From contig NZ_CP132203.1 of assembly GCF_030719035.1 (NCBI RefSeq), forward strand, positions 3,658,001-3,722,000: a DNA stretch of 64,000 bases, given 5' to 3'. Below the pieces are notes generated by a model. That model worked only from the letters and a program-made list of their open reading frames with translations, ran no database searches and was not told where the DNA came from. Numbering within the stretch: position 1 is the first letter of the stretch; every line of letters begins with the position of its first letter. This DNA comes from Hahella sp. HNIBRBA332. Lineage in GTDB: Bacteria; Pseudomonadota; Gammaproteobacteria; Pseudomonadales; Oleiphilaceae. This document shows positions 51,407 to 60,585 of the stretch, one piece after another. The translations under genes and the position numbers were made by a program.

Positions 51407-52696
51407 ATGCTGCAAGACCAGTTTGCGCCCAATTGGACGCTTACCCCTACATCCGGATTGCAAATCAACACCACCGCCATTTCCGCCAACGGCGCGCAAC
51501 TCATCACCGGCACTTCCTCCGAATATGGAGAAAGTAGCGATTTCGCCATATACAGCTACGCCACCGACGGCTCCGCGCCGTCACTGCAGTGGAGCGATCC
51601 GCTGGGCGATAACGTCACCCAGGGCGTGTTCTGGGTCGCAGTCTCCGGCAACGGCGCTTACGCGGCCGCCGGCGGAGAGTATGGCAGCGGCAATGGCTTT
51701 CTGCGTACTTACAACGTCGGCGTCGGCGTTTCCAGTCGTCAGGAGTTCAGCGTCGACAGCCGCATCAACGAAGTGGAAAGCAGTTACGATGGCTCCACCA
51801 TTATCGCCGTGGAAGGCTCCAACGCCTTGTTGCTGACCCTCAACGGACAGAGTTACACCGACTCCCCTACCAACGTCAGCGAGTCCTATTTGCGCAGTTG
51901 CGGCATCTGCAACACAGGCGAAATCGTGGTGGTGGGCGGAGAGTTGGACAGCTATTCGGAGAGCGTCGAATTCGCCCGCGGACGCAAGCCGGCGAAACGC
52001 GCGGAGGTCAGTTCCACCGGACTGGTCATCCTCTACGCCAATCAAAGCGGAACCCTGGTGGAATACGGTCGCTTTCATACCGCCACTGGCGTTCTGCGCG
52101 TTGTCATCAGCGCTGACGGGGGCTACTTCGCCGCCTCCACCAAGAACGGCTACGTCTATCTGTTCGCCACCCCGGACAGTCCTGTCAGCGGCCTCACGCC
52201 CCTATGGTCCTACACGCCTTCCGACCAGTCTCTGGGACTGACTTACGCCCTGGCCATCGCCAATGTAAACGGACAGGTCTATGTCGGCGCCGGCGGCAAT
52301 TACGATGGCTCTGGAACGACCAAAGCCGCCTCTGACAGCCCCGGCTTCGGTTTCGCCTATATGTTGAAGAACGCCGGCGATTCCGGGGAATATTACCCGC
52401 AACGCCTGTGGATCAATCAGCTGGAATATTGCCCCAACCCCGGCATGAATATGGACGCCAACGCGCAGTATGTGACCTCCGCCGACGGTGAGCCCATCTT
52501 CAGCGACAGCAACTCGTCGCCACAAGAAGAAACCCCTGGCAACTTCTATCTATTTAACGCGCAGACTGGCGAGCTGTACTGGAAGTACGCGACATCGCTG
52601 ATGAACTGGCCCATGTCCATCAACGCCGAAGGCACCGCCGTCTTCGCCGGCAGTGATGACGGCAGCGTGTATTACTGGGGTAGCCCGACGCTCTGA
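51407..52696 (+). CDS. Beta-propeller (WD40/PQQ-like) protein
   Basis: A 429-residue protein with repeated blades, e.g. ISANGAQLITGTSSEYGESS, VSGNGAYAAAGGEYGSGNGF, ISADGGYFAASTKNGYVYLF, MDANAQYVTSADGEPIFS and INAEGTAVFAGSDDGSVYYW. Each has Ala/Gly pairs and an aromatic end, as in WD40- or PQQ-like propellers. It has no signal peptide and no catalytic motif, so it may be cytoplasmic and a binding scaffold. AAGGA eight bases before the ATG supports the start. It is a different propeller from that at 36074-37198, and the two are not obviously related. Confidence 0.72.
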   Translation: MLQDQFAPNWTLTPTSGLQINTTAISANGAQLITGTSSEYGESSDFAIYSYATDGSAPSLQWSDPLGDNVTQGVFWVAVSGNGAYAAAGGEYGSGNGFLRTYNVGVGVSSRQEFSVDSRINEVESSYDGSTIIAVEGSNALLLTLNGQSYTDSPTNVSESYLRSCGICNTGEIVVVGGELDSYSESVEFARGRKPAKRAEVSSTGLVILYANQSGTLVEYGRFHTATGVLRVVISADGGYFAASTKNGYVYLFATPDSPVSGLTPLWSYTPSDQSLGLTYALAIANVNGQVYVGAGGNYDGSGTTKAASDSPGFGFAYMLKNAGDSGEYYPQRLWINQLEYCPNPGMNMDANAQYVTSADGEPIFSDSNSSPQEETPGNFYLFNAQTGELYWKYATSLMNWPMSINAEGTAVFAGSDDGSVYYWGSPTL

Positions 52697-52753
52697 ATAT
52701 AGAAAGACTTAAGTGTTATAAGCCGCTTATAGATAACCTCTAGAGTGGCTTAC

Positions 52754-53260
52754 TTACTTGACACTCCACGGCATCCCGTGACTTTTGGATATTTCTACGA
52801 CTAATGGATGTGCATCTATAGGCTTCAACATCTTACGAAGCTTCTGTTGTACGTCAGCTGGGTTAATAGCTCTAGGGCGCAACTTTGAACTTTTTCTTGG
52901 CTGTTCTAAATGAAGTGCAACTCTTAACTTCTGGGCACCCAAAATAAAATGAGATACTTCACGCTCTTTTAAATTATTACTATTTAGTCTACAAGGTAAG
53001 ATTAATGCTAATGTATCAAAAACTTTTTCAGCGATCTCAATATGAAGATGGCTTGGTTTAGTACGCACATTTAAACGATAGTCTTTCACCTCAATCAGCC
53101 AAACTTCCTTACCAGGTCCTATGGCAAGGATATCCAAAGACTTTATTCCATTCCACATTTTTGAAAACTGTTTTCTATAGAACGACCACTCATCGCACTT
53201 AGAAACTACCCAGCTTTTCGGGAACTCAAAAGTTAATCCATCAACTTCTAAAACTTGCAT
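52754..53260 (-). CDS. PD-(D/E)XK nuclease-like protein
   Basis: A 168-residue protein with a probable PD-(D/E)XK core: Asp43 in KSLDILAIG, then Glu57 and Lys59 in VWLIEVKDY, matching the D...ExK metal-binding pattern of restriction-type nucleases. The rest is helical with basic stretches (KSSKLRPR). It starts two bases after the ATPase gene, so they form one operon. Together they look like an ATPase-nuclease anti-phage module. The family name is not known to me. Confidence 0.7.
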   Translation of the reverse strand: MQVLEVDGLTFEFPKSWVVSKCDEWSFYRKQFSKMWNGIKSLDILAIGPGKEVWLIEVKDYRLNVRTKPSHLHIEIAEKVFDTLALILPCRLNSNNLKEREVSHFILGAQKLRVALHLEQPRKSSKLRPRAINPADVQQKLRKMLKPIDAHPLVVEISKSHGMPWSVK

Positions 53261-53262
53261 AA

Positions 53263-54312
53263 TCAGCTTTCTTCTTCTAAAAATCGGTCAGTTTGCTCTA
53301 ACTCTTCGTCGAGCGCAGTTATATCTCCAATATCATCAATAGAAGCACCTTGCTTAACACAAACTCCAGCCTTCCCCCTGTGAAGACCAAAAAATCGAGT
53401 TTCCTGCAATGATTTTCTATTACCTTCTAAAAGTATTTCTAACTCACGTAAAAGAAAAAGACTATGTGTTGCAATAAAAATCTGAATCCCACTAGAGCTT
53501 AAATCAACAATACTTTTTGCAACCCAACGAACCAACTTTGGATTAAGGTTTGCTTCAGGCTCGTCCCAAAACAAAAATCCTCTATCTAATAGGGCCCCAG
53601 TCGCAATCAACCTAGAGAGCATACCTAACTTTCTGAATCCCTCAGCAACCAAAGGCATTTCAAGACGACCATCTTTAGTTCTAAGGTAGAATCTGCCATT
53701 TCTGTCTAGCTCAATTGAGCCATCCATTGCCGTTTCCAAAGGGCGTAAAAGTCGCTTAATATTTTCTTCTTTTGGGCCGCGCTGTAACGGAGCTCCCAAT
53801 AAAATACATGTGTCCCTCCATGTTTCCTCAAAATCGAGATAGTGCCCTTCATAAACTGAAATAAAGTTTGGAAATATCGTTAATAGTTCACGAGTTGGAA
53901 GATACGCTGGGGCGTCAGTGACCCACTTACTAGGCAGCACATCAATATTTACCTCCGATTTACTGTTGGTTGCAAAGTCAAATGAAACATTCCAATTTTT
54001 GTCCTCATAAAACATCTTCACTTCACAACGCTCTCTTCCCTGCTTACGGCGAGCAAGTCTCCCCAATTGCTCTGGGCGAAAAACATTTACTAGCTTTTCT
54101 GCTATTCGATATTGAAGACTCGTCTTGGTCGGCGATGAGGAGGACGGCTTCTTACCCTCCTCAGCACTAACAGCCAACAGTGTATAAGCCATTTTTAACA
54201 AATGAGTTTTTCCCGCGCCATTCTCACCTACGATTATATTGAGCTGTCTACCAAAATGAAGTTCGGCTTGAGGAAACACGGTTAAGTTCTTAACATCCAT
54301 GCGTTTAAGCAT
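53263..54312 (-). CDS. AAA ATPase (RecF/OLD-like SMC-type ATPase)
   Basis: A 349-residue ATPase of the ABC/SMC type found in OLD-family and related defence proteins. It has Walker A GENGAGKTHLL (residues about 29-39) preceded by LTVFPQAELHFG, and Walker B FLFWDEPEANLNP with the catalytic Glu. The conserved switch His is in IFIATHSLFLLRELE. A signature-like MPLVAEGFRKLG segment lies before Walker B. No nuclease domain is fused. The PD-(D/E)XK gene follows two bases later. This is plausibly an anti-phage sensor-effector pair. Confidence 0.85.
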   Translation of the reverse strand: MLKRMDVKNLTVFPQAELHFGRQLNIIVGENGAGKTHLLKMAYTLLAVSAEEGKKPSSSSPTKTSLQYRIAEKLVNVFRPEQLGRLARRKQGRERCEVKMFYEDKNWNVSFDFATNSKSEVNIDVLPSKWVTDAPAYLPTRELLTIFPNFISVYEGHYLDFEETWRDTCILLGAPLQRGPKEENIKRLLRPLETAMDGSIELDRNGRFYLRTKDGRLEMPLVAEGFRKLGMLSRLIATGALLDRGFLFWDEPEANLNPKLVRWVAKSIVDLSSSGIQIFIATHSLFLLRELEILLEGNRKSLQETRFFGLHRGKAGVCVKQGASIDDIGDITALDEELEQTDRFLEEES

Positions 54313-54511
54313 TATTCACCCATTAATTTATAAAGATATACTCATCAAGCATCAGTGGTTCCAGAAAGCGTATAGATAGGTAAGCATTAAGCTTTCATTA
54401 AAAGTTTCCACCATGCTAAGCCATGATTTTATTACTAAATAATATTCCGCTAATAGTAAGGATAATAAATCTGCACTACGAATGTCAGCTAAATAATCAG
54501 CCAAAGATTAG

Positions 54512-57511
54512 TCAGGGAGTGAGCTTCACCACATTGGGAGCGCTGAATTTTCCGATGATTTCATGCAGGTCGCCCGCTTTGGCGAAGTAGAATCCCTGAG
54601 CGAGAAAGCATTGGTTTTCCTTCAGGAATTTCACTTGCTCAGCGTCCTCCACACCCACCGCCACCACCTTCAGCTTGAGATTATGGGCCATGGAAATCAT
54701 CGCTTTTACGATTTCCGCATCGTCGCCTTTTCTCAGCATGTTATGAATAAATGATTTGTCGATCTTGATGGAGTCGATCGGCAGTTGCTTAAGATTGCTC
54801 ATGGAAGAGTAACCCGCGCCGAAATCATCCACCGTGATACCAAAGCCAAGCTTGTTCAGATCGTTGATGTTGCGGTTGCTTTGCTCCAATTCCTCGATGA
54901 TGGTGGCTTCCGTCAACTCCAGCTGGATGTTGCAGGGCTCGTCACGGTGGGCGGCGACGATGCGCCCAATATCCGCAATCAGGCCCTTATCCCGTAACTG
55001 CCGGGCCGACACATTAATGGCCACGCCGACATCGGAAAAGCCCATCCTGCGCAACTCGCGCGTGGCGGAGATCACTTCGCTGATCACCCATTTCCCCAGC
55101 TCCACAATGAGGCCTGTCTCTTCCGCCAAGGGGATAAAGTGGTCGGGATAAATAACGCCCTGACGAGGATGGTTCCAGCGCAACAGCGCCTCCAGCCCCA
55201 CCAGCTTTTTGGTTTCCAGGTCAATCACCGGCTGGTAGTCCAGACGGAACTGTTTCTTGGACAGCCCCTGGATCATTTCCGCTTCCAGCGTCTGCTTCTT
55301 CCTGGCTTCTTCATTCATGGAATGAGAGAAAAACTGGATATCGTTCCGGCCATTGCGCTTGGCCTGATACATGGCGGTGTCCGCGTTCTTCAACAACTCA
55401 TCCAGCTCTACGCCATCGTCGGGTGCAATGCTGATGCCGATACTGGCGCCGACAAAATATTCTTTACCCGCAAACTTGAACGGACGGTTCAAGGTGCGAC
55501 GAATGCCCTGCGCCACGCGCCGGGCGTCCGCATGCCCCCGGATGTCCGACAGGATGACGGTAAACTCATCGCCGCTGATGCGCGCCACCGTATCGTTCTT
55601 ACGCACGTTCTGTTTGATGCGCGCCGCCACGGTTTTCAGCACTTCGTCACCAGCGTCATGGCCGTAGTTGTCGTTGATCTCCTTGAAGTGGTCGATGTCG
55701 ATAAACATCAGGGCGATCATGGACTTGTCGCGCACGGCCCGGGTAATGGCGTTTTCCAGACGCAGTTTGAACAGCAGCCGGCTCTCCAGGCCCGTCAAAT
55801 GGTCGTAAAACGCCAACTGCTCCATTTCGTCCTTGCTCTTTTTCAGCAGAGTGATGTCTTCACAGGTCACCACGTAATGACTGACTTTTTCCGGCGCGGG
55901 ACGGAACACGCCGTAGTTGCGCGCCGCCTGTTCATAAATGGGGAAAATGGAGATCTGCACCCAGTACTGCTTGCGCGAAGCGTCGTAACAGTGCAGTTCA
56001 TCGCGAATCATCGGCTCCGGCAACTCGCGGAAATTGATCTGATCAAGGCGAGGGAAACACACACGCTCCTCCAGTGAGGAAATGTGCTTGTCGAACACCT
56101 GCATGCGATCGTAGCCGGACATCGCCAAAAAAGCGTTATTAACGTAGACGATAATGCCATCCGCATTGGTGATGATGACGCCGCTGCGGCTGCTCTCCAC
56201 CGCCTTGGAAAGAAGGCGCAGGGACAACTCGCGTTGCTCCCTTTCCGCAATCTCCAGCTTCAATTCCTGGTTGGCCTGCGCCAGCGCCTCGGTTCTCTCC
56301 TCCACTCGGGCTTCCAACGCATGATTCAGTTTGTACAGCGCCTGCTCTTTCTCCATCAAGGTCTGCGTCTGTTCGTACAGCGCCTGGTTGGCCTCGCGCA
56401 GTTGATGAGTGTGCAGCTCAACCCGGTTTTTGAGCCGGTTGTTGAACGTCACCAACAGAAAAATGCCCACCGTCCCGGCGATCACCACCAGGCCGCCAAT
56501 CCACAGCGCCGTGTGCAGCACCAGTCTGGCGTCATTGCGGTCCGGATCGAAGACAAACCCCTCCAGCCTGTAATTCTTGGGGGCCATATCCAGCGCGACG
56601 AAGGTGTCCGCGATATGCCGCCAGCGGCCGGGGTTCATATGCCCTATCTCCACCAGCTTGGGCACGATCAGATCAATGGTTTCCCGGGCTTCATACACCA
56701 GCTCGTCGTATTCTTTGCGGGAGCTATATTTACTTTGCAGCAAACGAATGATCTCTTCCGGGTTCTCCACCGCATAACGCCAGCCGTCAATCGTGGCTTC
56801 GCGGAAGCGCACTACCTCTTCGGTATCGCTCATCGCACGACTCTCGGTGGTGAAAAGGGTGTCGCCGTAGAAATCGATGCCGTAACTGCGCGGGTCCATG
56901 AGGTTATAGGCGATCTGACGTTTACGCAGCTGATACGGCAGATCAGTCACGTACCCCACCATGGCGTCAACGCGGTGCTCCACCAGATCATTGATGTTAA
57001 AAGATAATGGCATCTGCTTGATTTGAGACAGCAGCACGCCTTCCTTGCGCAGAATACCAATGGTATTGGCGCCGTATGGCCCATGGGGAAACATGACGCG
57101 CTTATCAATCAGGTCCTGCGGGCTGAGTATCTCCGACTCCGCCAGACTCACTAACACCAGGGGCGAATGCTGAATCATCACCGCTACGGCGGTGACAGGC
57201 GCGCCCTGCAAGCGATAAAGCAACAACTCCGAGTTGGCCACCCCGAAGTCCGCCCTGCCCTGCACCACTTCGTCGATGGGATTAATGTCCGGCGCCGCTT
57301 CGCGCAGGGTCACGTCAAAACCGGCTTGCTGATAGAAACCTTTTTCGATGGCGGCGTAAAAGCCGGCGAATTGGAATTGATGCAGCCACTTCAACTGCAC
57401 AACGATAGGGGTAAGTTCAGACTCCGCCGCCCCACTGATTCTCGTCATCAGACAAAGAACCAGAAAGCATATCGTCCGGATACGGCCAATAGGAGAAGAT
57501 GAGTTCGACAT
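54512..57511 (-). CDS. Substrate-binding-PAS-GGDEF-EAL sensor protein
   Basis: A 999-residue inner-membrane protein. Order: signal peptide (about 1-25), NMT1/THI5-like binding domain in the periplasm (about 35-325, QLKWLHQFQFAGFYAAIEKG), one membrane helix (WIGGLVVIAGTVGIFLLVTF), a coiled coil, PAS (about 425-530), GGDEF (about 565-720) and EAL (about 735-990). The GGDEF motif reads SGDEF, with the I-site RKND five residues upstream. The EAL motif EALLRW, DDFGAGYSS and IDKSF are intact. It probably ties ligand binding to c-di-GMP turnover; loss of the first Gly may lower cyclase activity. Confidence 0.93.
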   Translation of the reverse strand: MSNSSSPIGRIRTICFLVLCLMTRISGAAESELTPIVVQLKWLHQFQFAGFYAAIEKGFYQQAGFDVTLREAAPDINPIDEVVQGRADFGVANSELLLYRLQGAPVTAVAVMIQHSPLVLVSLAESEILSPQDLIDKRVMFPHGPYGANTIGILRKEGVLLSQIKQMPLSFNINDLVEHRVDAMVGYVTDLPYQLRKRQIAYNLMDPRSYGIDFYGDTLFTTESRAMSDTEEVVRFREATIDGWRYAVENPEEIIRLLQSKYSSRKEYDELVYEARETIDLIVPKLVEIGHMNPGRWRHIADTFVALDMAPKNYRLEGFVFDPDRNDARLVLHTALWIGGLVVIAGTVGIFLLVTFNNRLKNRVELHTHQLREANQALYEQTQTLMEKEQALYKLNHALEARVEERTEALAQANQELKLEIAEREQRELSLRLLSKAVESSRSGVIITNADGIIVYVNNAFLAMSGYDRMQVFDKHISSLEERVCFPRLDQINFRELPEPMIRDELHCYDASRKQYWVQISIFPIYEQAARNYGVFRPAPEKVSHYVVTCEDITLLKKSKDEMEQLAFYDHLTGLESRLLFKLRLENAITRAVRDKSMIALMFIDIDHFKEINDNYGHDAGDEVLKTVAARIKQNVRKNDTVARISGDEFTVILSDIRGHADARRVAQGIRRTLNRPFKFAGKEYFVGASIGISIAPDDGVELDELLKNADTAMYQAKRNGRNDIQFFSHSMNEEARKKQTLEAEMIQGLSKKQFRLDYQPVIDLETKKLVGLEALLRWNHPRQGVIYPDHFIPLAEETGLIVELGKWVISEVISATRELRRMGFSDVGVAINVSARQLRDKGLIADIGRIVAAHRDEPCNIQLELTEATIIEELEQSNRNINDLNKLGFGITVDDFGAGYSSMSNLKQLPIDSIKIDKSFIHNMLRKGDDAEIVKAMISMAHNLKLKVVAVGVEDAEQVKFLKENQCFLAQGFYFAKAGDLHEIIGKFSAPNVVKLTP

Positions 57512-57873
57512 CTATGGCATTACCACCGTTTTTTTCGGATGAAACGCAACGCCCGAAAAGCTGCTGAAACGCAACCCAATCACGGTTGACCGGAATTATC
57601 TCTTTAAGCTTAGTAGATAATGTTCCCGAGCACGTTGGATTTCCATATCTATGACACATTTTTTCATCTGCGGGGCTTATATTTTACTTCCATGGTCGCC
57701 CCCATACTGTTTCAGTCAGTTTGATTATTATCCCAACAGCAAAAAAAGTCCGGTCTATAGTTAAATTTCAGGCGATCCTTTTTTCTTTCAACTCCCAGAT
57801 GGAAACAAAACGCCACTCCTTTTCTCTTGAAGCCGCCTGATCCGCAAAACAAAGAAGTAGAGGTACATTTACG
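57512..57873. other. Divergent promoter region
   Basis: A 362-base gap between the GGDEF-EAL gene and the TctC-like gene. It is moderately AT-rich. No RNA gene or strong repeat was seen. An antisense open frame overlapping the GGDEF-EAL start is not supported. Confidence 0.4.
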
Positions 57874-58830
57874 ATGAGCGTATTGAAACGGTTGCCTTGG
57901 CTTGTGTTCTTTTTAGGCTTTTCTCTTTTCGCCGGCGCAAAGGAACTGGCCTTTCTCATTCCCGGCGGCGAAGGAGGCGGTTGGGACACTACCGCCCGCG
58001 AAACCGGCGCGACGATGCAAACCATCGGTTTGGTGGATGGCGTCAGTTTCACTAACCTGTCTGGAGGCGGCGGCGGGCGCGCCCTGGATGATCTGGTGCG
58101 TAACGCGCCCAAGTACTCGGAAACCTTGATGGTGCAGTCCACCCCTCTGATATTACGCAGCCTGACCGGGGTGATCGACAAAGACTTCCGCGATATCACG
58201 CCGATCGCCACAGTAATTGCGGAGTATCAGGTGGTGGCCGTGAAAGCGGACTCGCCGATTCAATCAGTTTCACAACTGGCGGACCTGATTCGGGACCATG
58301 CCGCGAAAAATCCGATTATCGGCGGTTCATCCAAAGAAAGCCTGGACCACATTACCGCCGCGCTCCTGCTTAAATCCGCCGGCATCGGTATTGATCAAAT
58401 GCGCTATGTCCCCAGCGATGGCGGCGGCGACGCACTGGAGAAGCTGTATAAGGAAGTGGGCGTCGCCCTGGTGACCGGGTTGGGAGAAGTGATCAATGAT
58501 TATAAATCCGGCAAACTGCGCCTGCTCGGCGTCACCAGCGACGAGCGTCTGGAAGGCTTTGATATCCCCACAATGAAGGAACAAGGCTACGATCTGGTTT
58601 TCGCCAACTGGCGCGGTTTCTTCGGAACGCCCGGCATGCCGGCGCAAGATGTCGCCCAATACGCTGATATGCTGGAAAAGCTGTCGCAGAGCGATCAATG
58701 GAAGCAGGTGAGAAGCAAATACGGATGGTCCAACTTTTATCACCGCGGCGACGCCATGCAGCGTTTCCTGGAGAATCAGGAAAAAGATATCCGCGAAGTG
58801 TTACTGAGCCTGGGCGTCAAGGTGCGCTGA
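57874..58830 (+). CDS. TctC-type tripartite tricarboxylate transporter substrate-binding protein
   Basis: A 318-residue exported binding protein. A signal peptide ends near FAGAKE (residues 1-22). Family features follow: ELAFLIPGGEGGGWDTTARE, SGGGGGRALDDLV, IIGGSSKESLDHI, SDGGGDALEKLY and NWRGFFGTPGMP. It would bind a carboxylate and pass it to a TctAB transporter or a sensor kinase. No tctA or tctB genes are present nearby, so it is an orphan binding protein. AGAGGT lies upstream of the ATG. The next gene is convergent. Confidence 0.9.
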   Translation: MSVLKRLPWLVFFLGFSLFAGAKELAFLIPGGEGGGWDTTARETGATMQTIGLVDGVSFTNLSGGGGGRALDDLVRNAPKYSETLMVQSTPLILRSLTGVIDKDFRDITPIATVIAEYQVVAVKADSPIQSVSQLADLIRDHAAKNPIIGGSSKESLDHITAALLLKSAGIGIDQMRYVPSDGGGDALEKLYKEVGVALVTGLGEVINDYKSGKLRLLGVTSDERLEGFDIPTMKEQGYDLVFANWRGFFGTPGMPAQDVAQYADMLEKLSQSDQWKQVRSKYGWSNFYHRGDAMQRFLENQEKDIREVLLSLGVKVR

Positions 58831-58897
58831 TCTTCTTCTCGATCAGAGTTATGCAAGCGCCGATGGACGTCGGCGCTATTGCGATGGAAACATCTCT

Positions 58898-59299
58898 TTA
58901 GCGACGGACTTTCGCCACCGCCTCAATTTCCACCAACGTGCCCGGCGAGGCCAGCGAGGCGACGCCCACGCCGGTCAGCGCAGGCCGCACGGCTCCCAGG
59001 TAACTGGCGAGAATGGGCGCCACTTTCGCCATGTGGTCCGCCAGCTCCCCCCTGACAAATATGCGCACCTGCAGCAGGTTATCGACGGAAGACCCGGCTT
59101 CTTTCAGCACGATGCTCAGATTCTCCAGCGCATTCGCTGTCTGAGCTTCAATCGTGTCGTTCTTCAGTTCGTAGTTGGCGTCCCAGTCCACCTGCCCGGA
59201 CACAAACACCAGCCCCGATTCCGTATCGACCGCCGCTTGCGACAGACCAAAAGGCGAACCGTCATACAGCGCGCTGGGGTTTACTTTACTAATGCTCAT
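58898..59299 (-). CDS. RidA family protein (YjgF/YER057c/UK114)
   Basis: A 133-residue protein of the RidA family. Many members destroy reactive enamine/imine intermediates. It shows VFVSGQVDWDANYEL, TANALENLSIVLKEAG, LLQVRIFVRGE and a RPALTGVGV segment with the likely active Arg. The C-terminus VEIEAVAKV is typical. The subgroup and substrate are unclear. It sits next to a LysR regulator gene on the same strand, which may control it. Confidence 0.9.
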   Translation of the reverse strand: MSISKVNPSALYDGSPFGLSQAAVDTESGLVFVSGQVDWDANYELKNDTIEAQTANALENLSIVLKEAGSSVDNLLQVRIFVRGELADHMAKVAPILASYLGAVRPALTGVGVASLASPGTLVEIEAVAKVRR

Positions 59300-59412
59300 A
59301 AAGACCTCTAAAACCGACCAATAATGTACAGTCAGAGTAGAGTTTCGAACGCGACTGAGCGATCAAGCAGCCGTTGTAACCGATACAAGCGCCGCTGGAT
59401 TGACCGCAAAAA

Positions 59413-60303
59413 TCAGGCGCGGGAAATGCGCTGTTTCACGGTACTGAGCACCCACATGATCAGGGGATCGCCCTTGGCGCTGGGATGATAGGTCGCCACC
59501 ACTTCGTATCCCGGCGGATATTTTCTGAGCGGAATCTCGAATAGCCCTGTGCAAGGCAGCAGCCGTGACGGCATAAAGGCCACCATATCCGTCGCCTTTA
59601 AATATTCCTGGGCGATGTGGAACGAAGGCGCTGAAATCGTCACGTTACGGCGCAAACCCTGCTGCTCAAACCAGGCGTCCGCCGACCCGGTGAAGCCGCC
59701 AATCCCCGGCGAAGTGACAATAAAGTCACGCTCAACCAGCCGCTCCAGAGCAATCTCTCCCTCGCCCGCCAACCCGGCGTCGGCGGAGACGCAGAGATAC
59801 CTTTCGGTGAACAATGCCTCGGACAGCAGGCCTTCCGGCACATAGCCATGGGAGGTAAACGCCACATCAATCTCTCCTTGGCGCATTTTCCGGGTCAGGC
59901 TGGCGCTTTCGATATTGGCGACCACGACTTTCACCTTGGGCGCAGCCTTTCGTACTTCCGCAACCAACGACGTCACGATGACTTTCTGGGTGTAGTCCGT
60001 TGCGGAGATTACCAAGGTCCTTTCCATTTTCGCCAAAGAAAACGCCTCCGGCGCCGGAATCGCATGCAAATGGGTCAGAACCCGCTGGATATGCGGCTCG
60101 ATCAACTTGGCGTATGGCGTTGGAGCCATGCCATGGCCGGTGCGCACGAATAGCTGATCGCCCAGAATGTCCCGCAGTTTTTTCAGTTGTTGACTGATCG
60201 CCTGCTGCGACAGATCGAGTGACTCCGCCGCGGCTGAGATATTGCCGAAGCGATACAATGCGTCCAAGGTTCGCAGATGGTGAATTTCCAGTTTTTCAAT
60301 CAT
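59413..60303 (-). CDS. LysR-family transcriptional regulator
   Basis: A 296-residue regulator. The winged helix-turn-helix (LRTLDALYRFGNISAAAESL, LSQQAISQQLKKLRDIL) covers residues 5-65, then a periplasmic-binding-like effector domain. The usual FVRTGHGMAPT linker is clear. An upstream extension to 60426 is unneeded: the ATG at 60303 begins the canonical MIEKLEIHHL. It lies upstream of the RidA gene and is transcribed away from the helicase gene. Confidence 0.9.
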   Translation of the reverse strand: MIEKLEIHHLRTLDALYRFGNISAAAESLDLSQQAISQQLKKLRDILGDQLFVRTGHGMAPTPYAKLIEPHIQRVLTHLHAIPAPEAFSLAKMERTLVISATDYTQKVIVTSLVAEVRKAAPKVKVVVANIESASLTRKMRQGEIDVAFTSHGYVPEGLLSEALFTERYLCVSADAGLAGEGEIALERLVERDFIVTSPGIGGFTGSADAWFEQQGLRRNVTISAPSFHIAQEYLKATDMVAFMPSRLLPCTGLFEIPLRKYPPGYEVVATYHPSAKGDPLIMWVLSTVKQRISRA

Positions 60304-60585
60304 GCATGCCTCAACAGAGTCCGGGACGCCGCCGCTTGAACAACGGATCTGAAATACTTGCCTGATTGTATGTGCATGACGCGGGGTTGGCGACGCATAA
60401 TCATTAAAACCTCTGACGACAGGCAATCCGAAATTGAGTTTGTCCCCGGGATCGTTTAGCTTCGTCCGATCTTTTACAGAGTGGCGGTCACATTAGACCA
60501 GTCGCTATCGCCGCTCTCAAAGCGGACAGGTGAAGCCTTATTCGCGCCACGTAAACGCCCAGGTGGGTCAACGAAGGATAATTGA

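Noticed and set aside
34700..54500. Accessory region considered as a prophage or integron cassette array
   Set aside because: No phage structural, integrase or excisionase genes and no clear attC-like (RYYYAAC/GTTRRRY) repeat pairs were seen. Mixed gene scraps fit repeated rearrangement better.
57417..57659. Minus-strand frame overlapping the start of the GGDEF-EAL gene
   Set aside because: It overlaps the signal peptide of a clear gene in another frame and has no recognisable protein.
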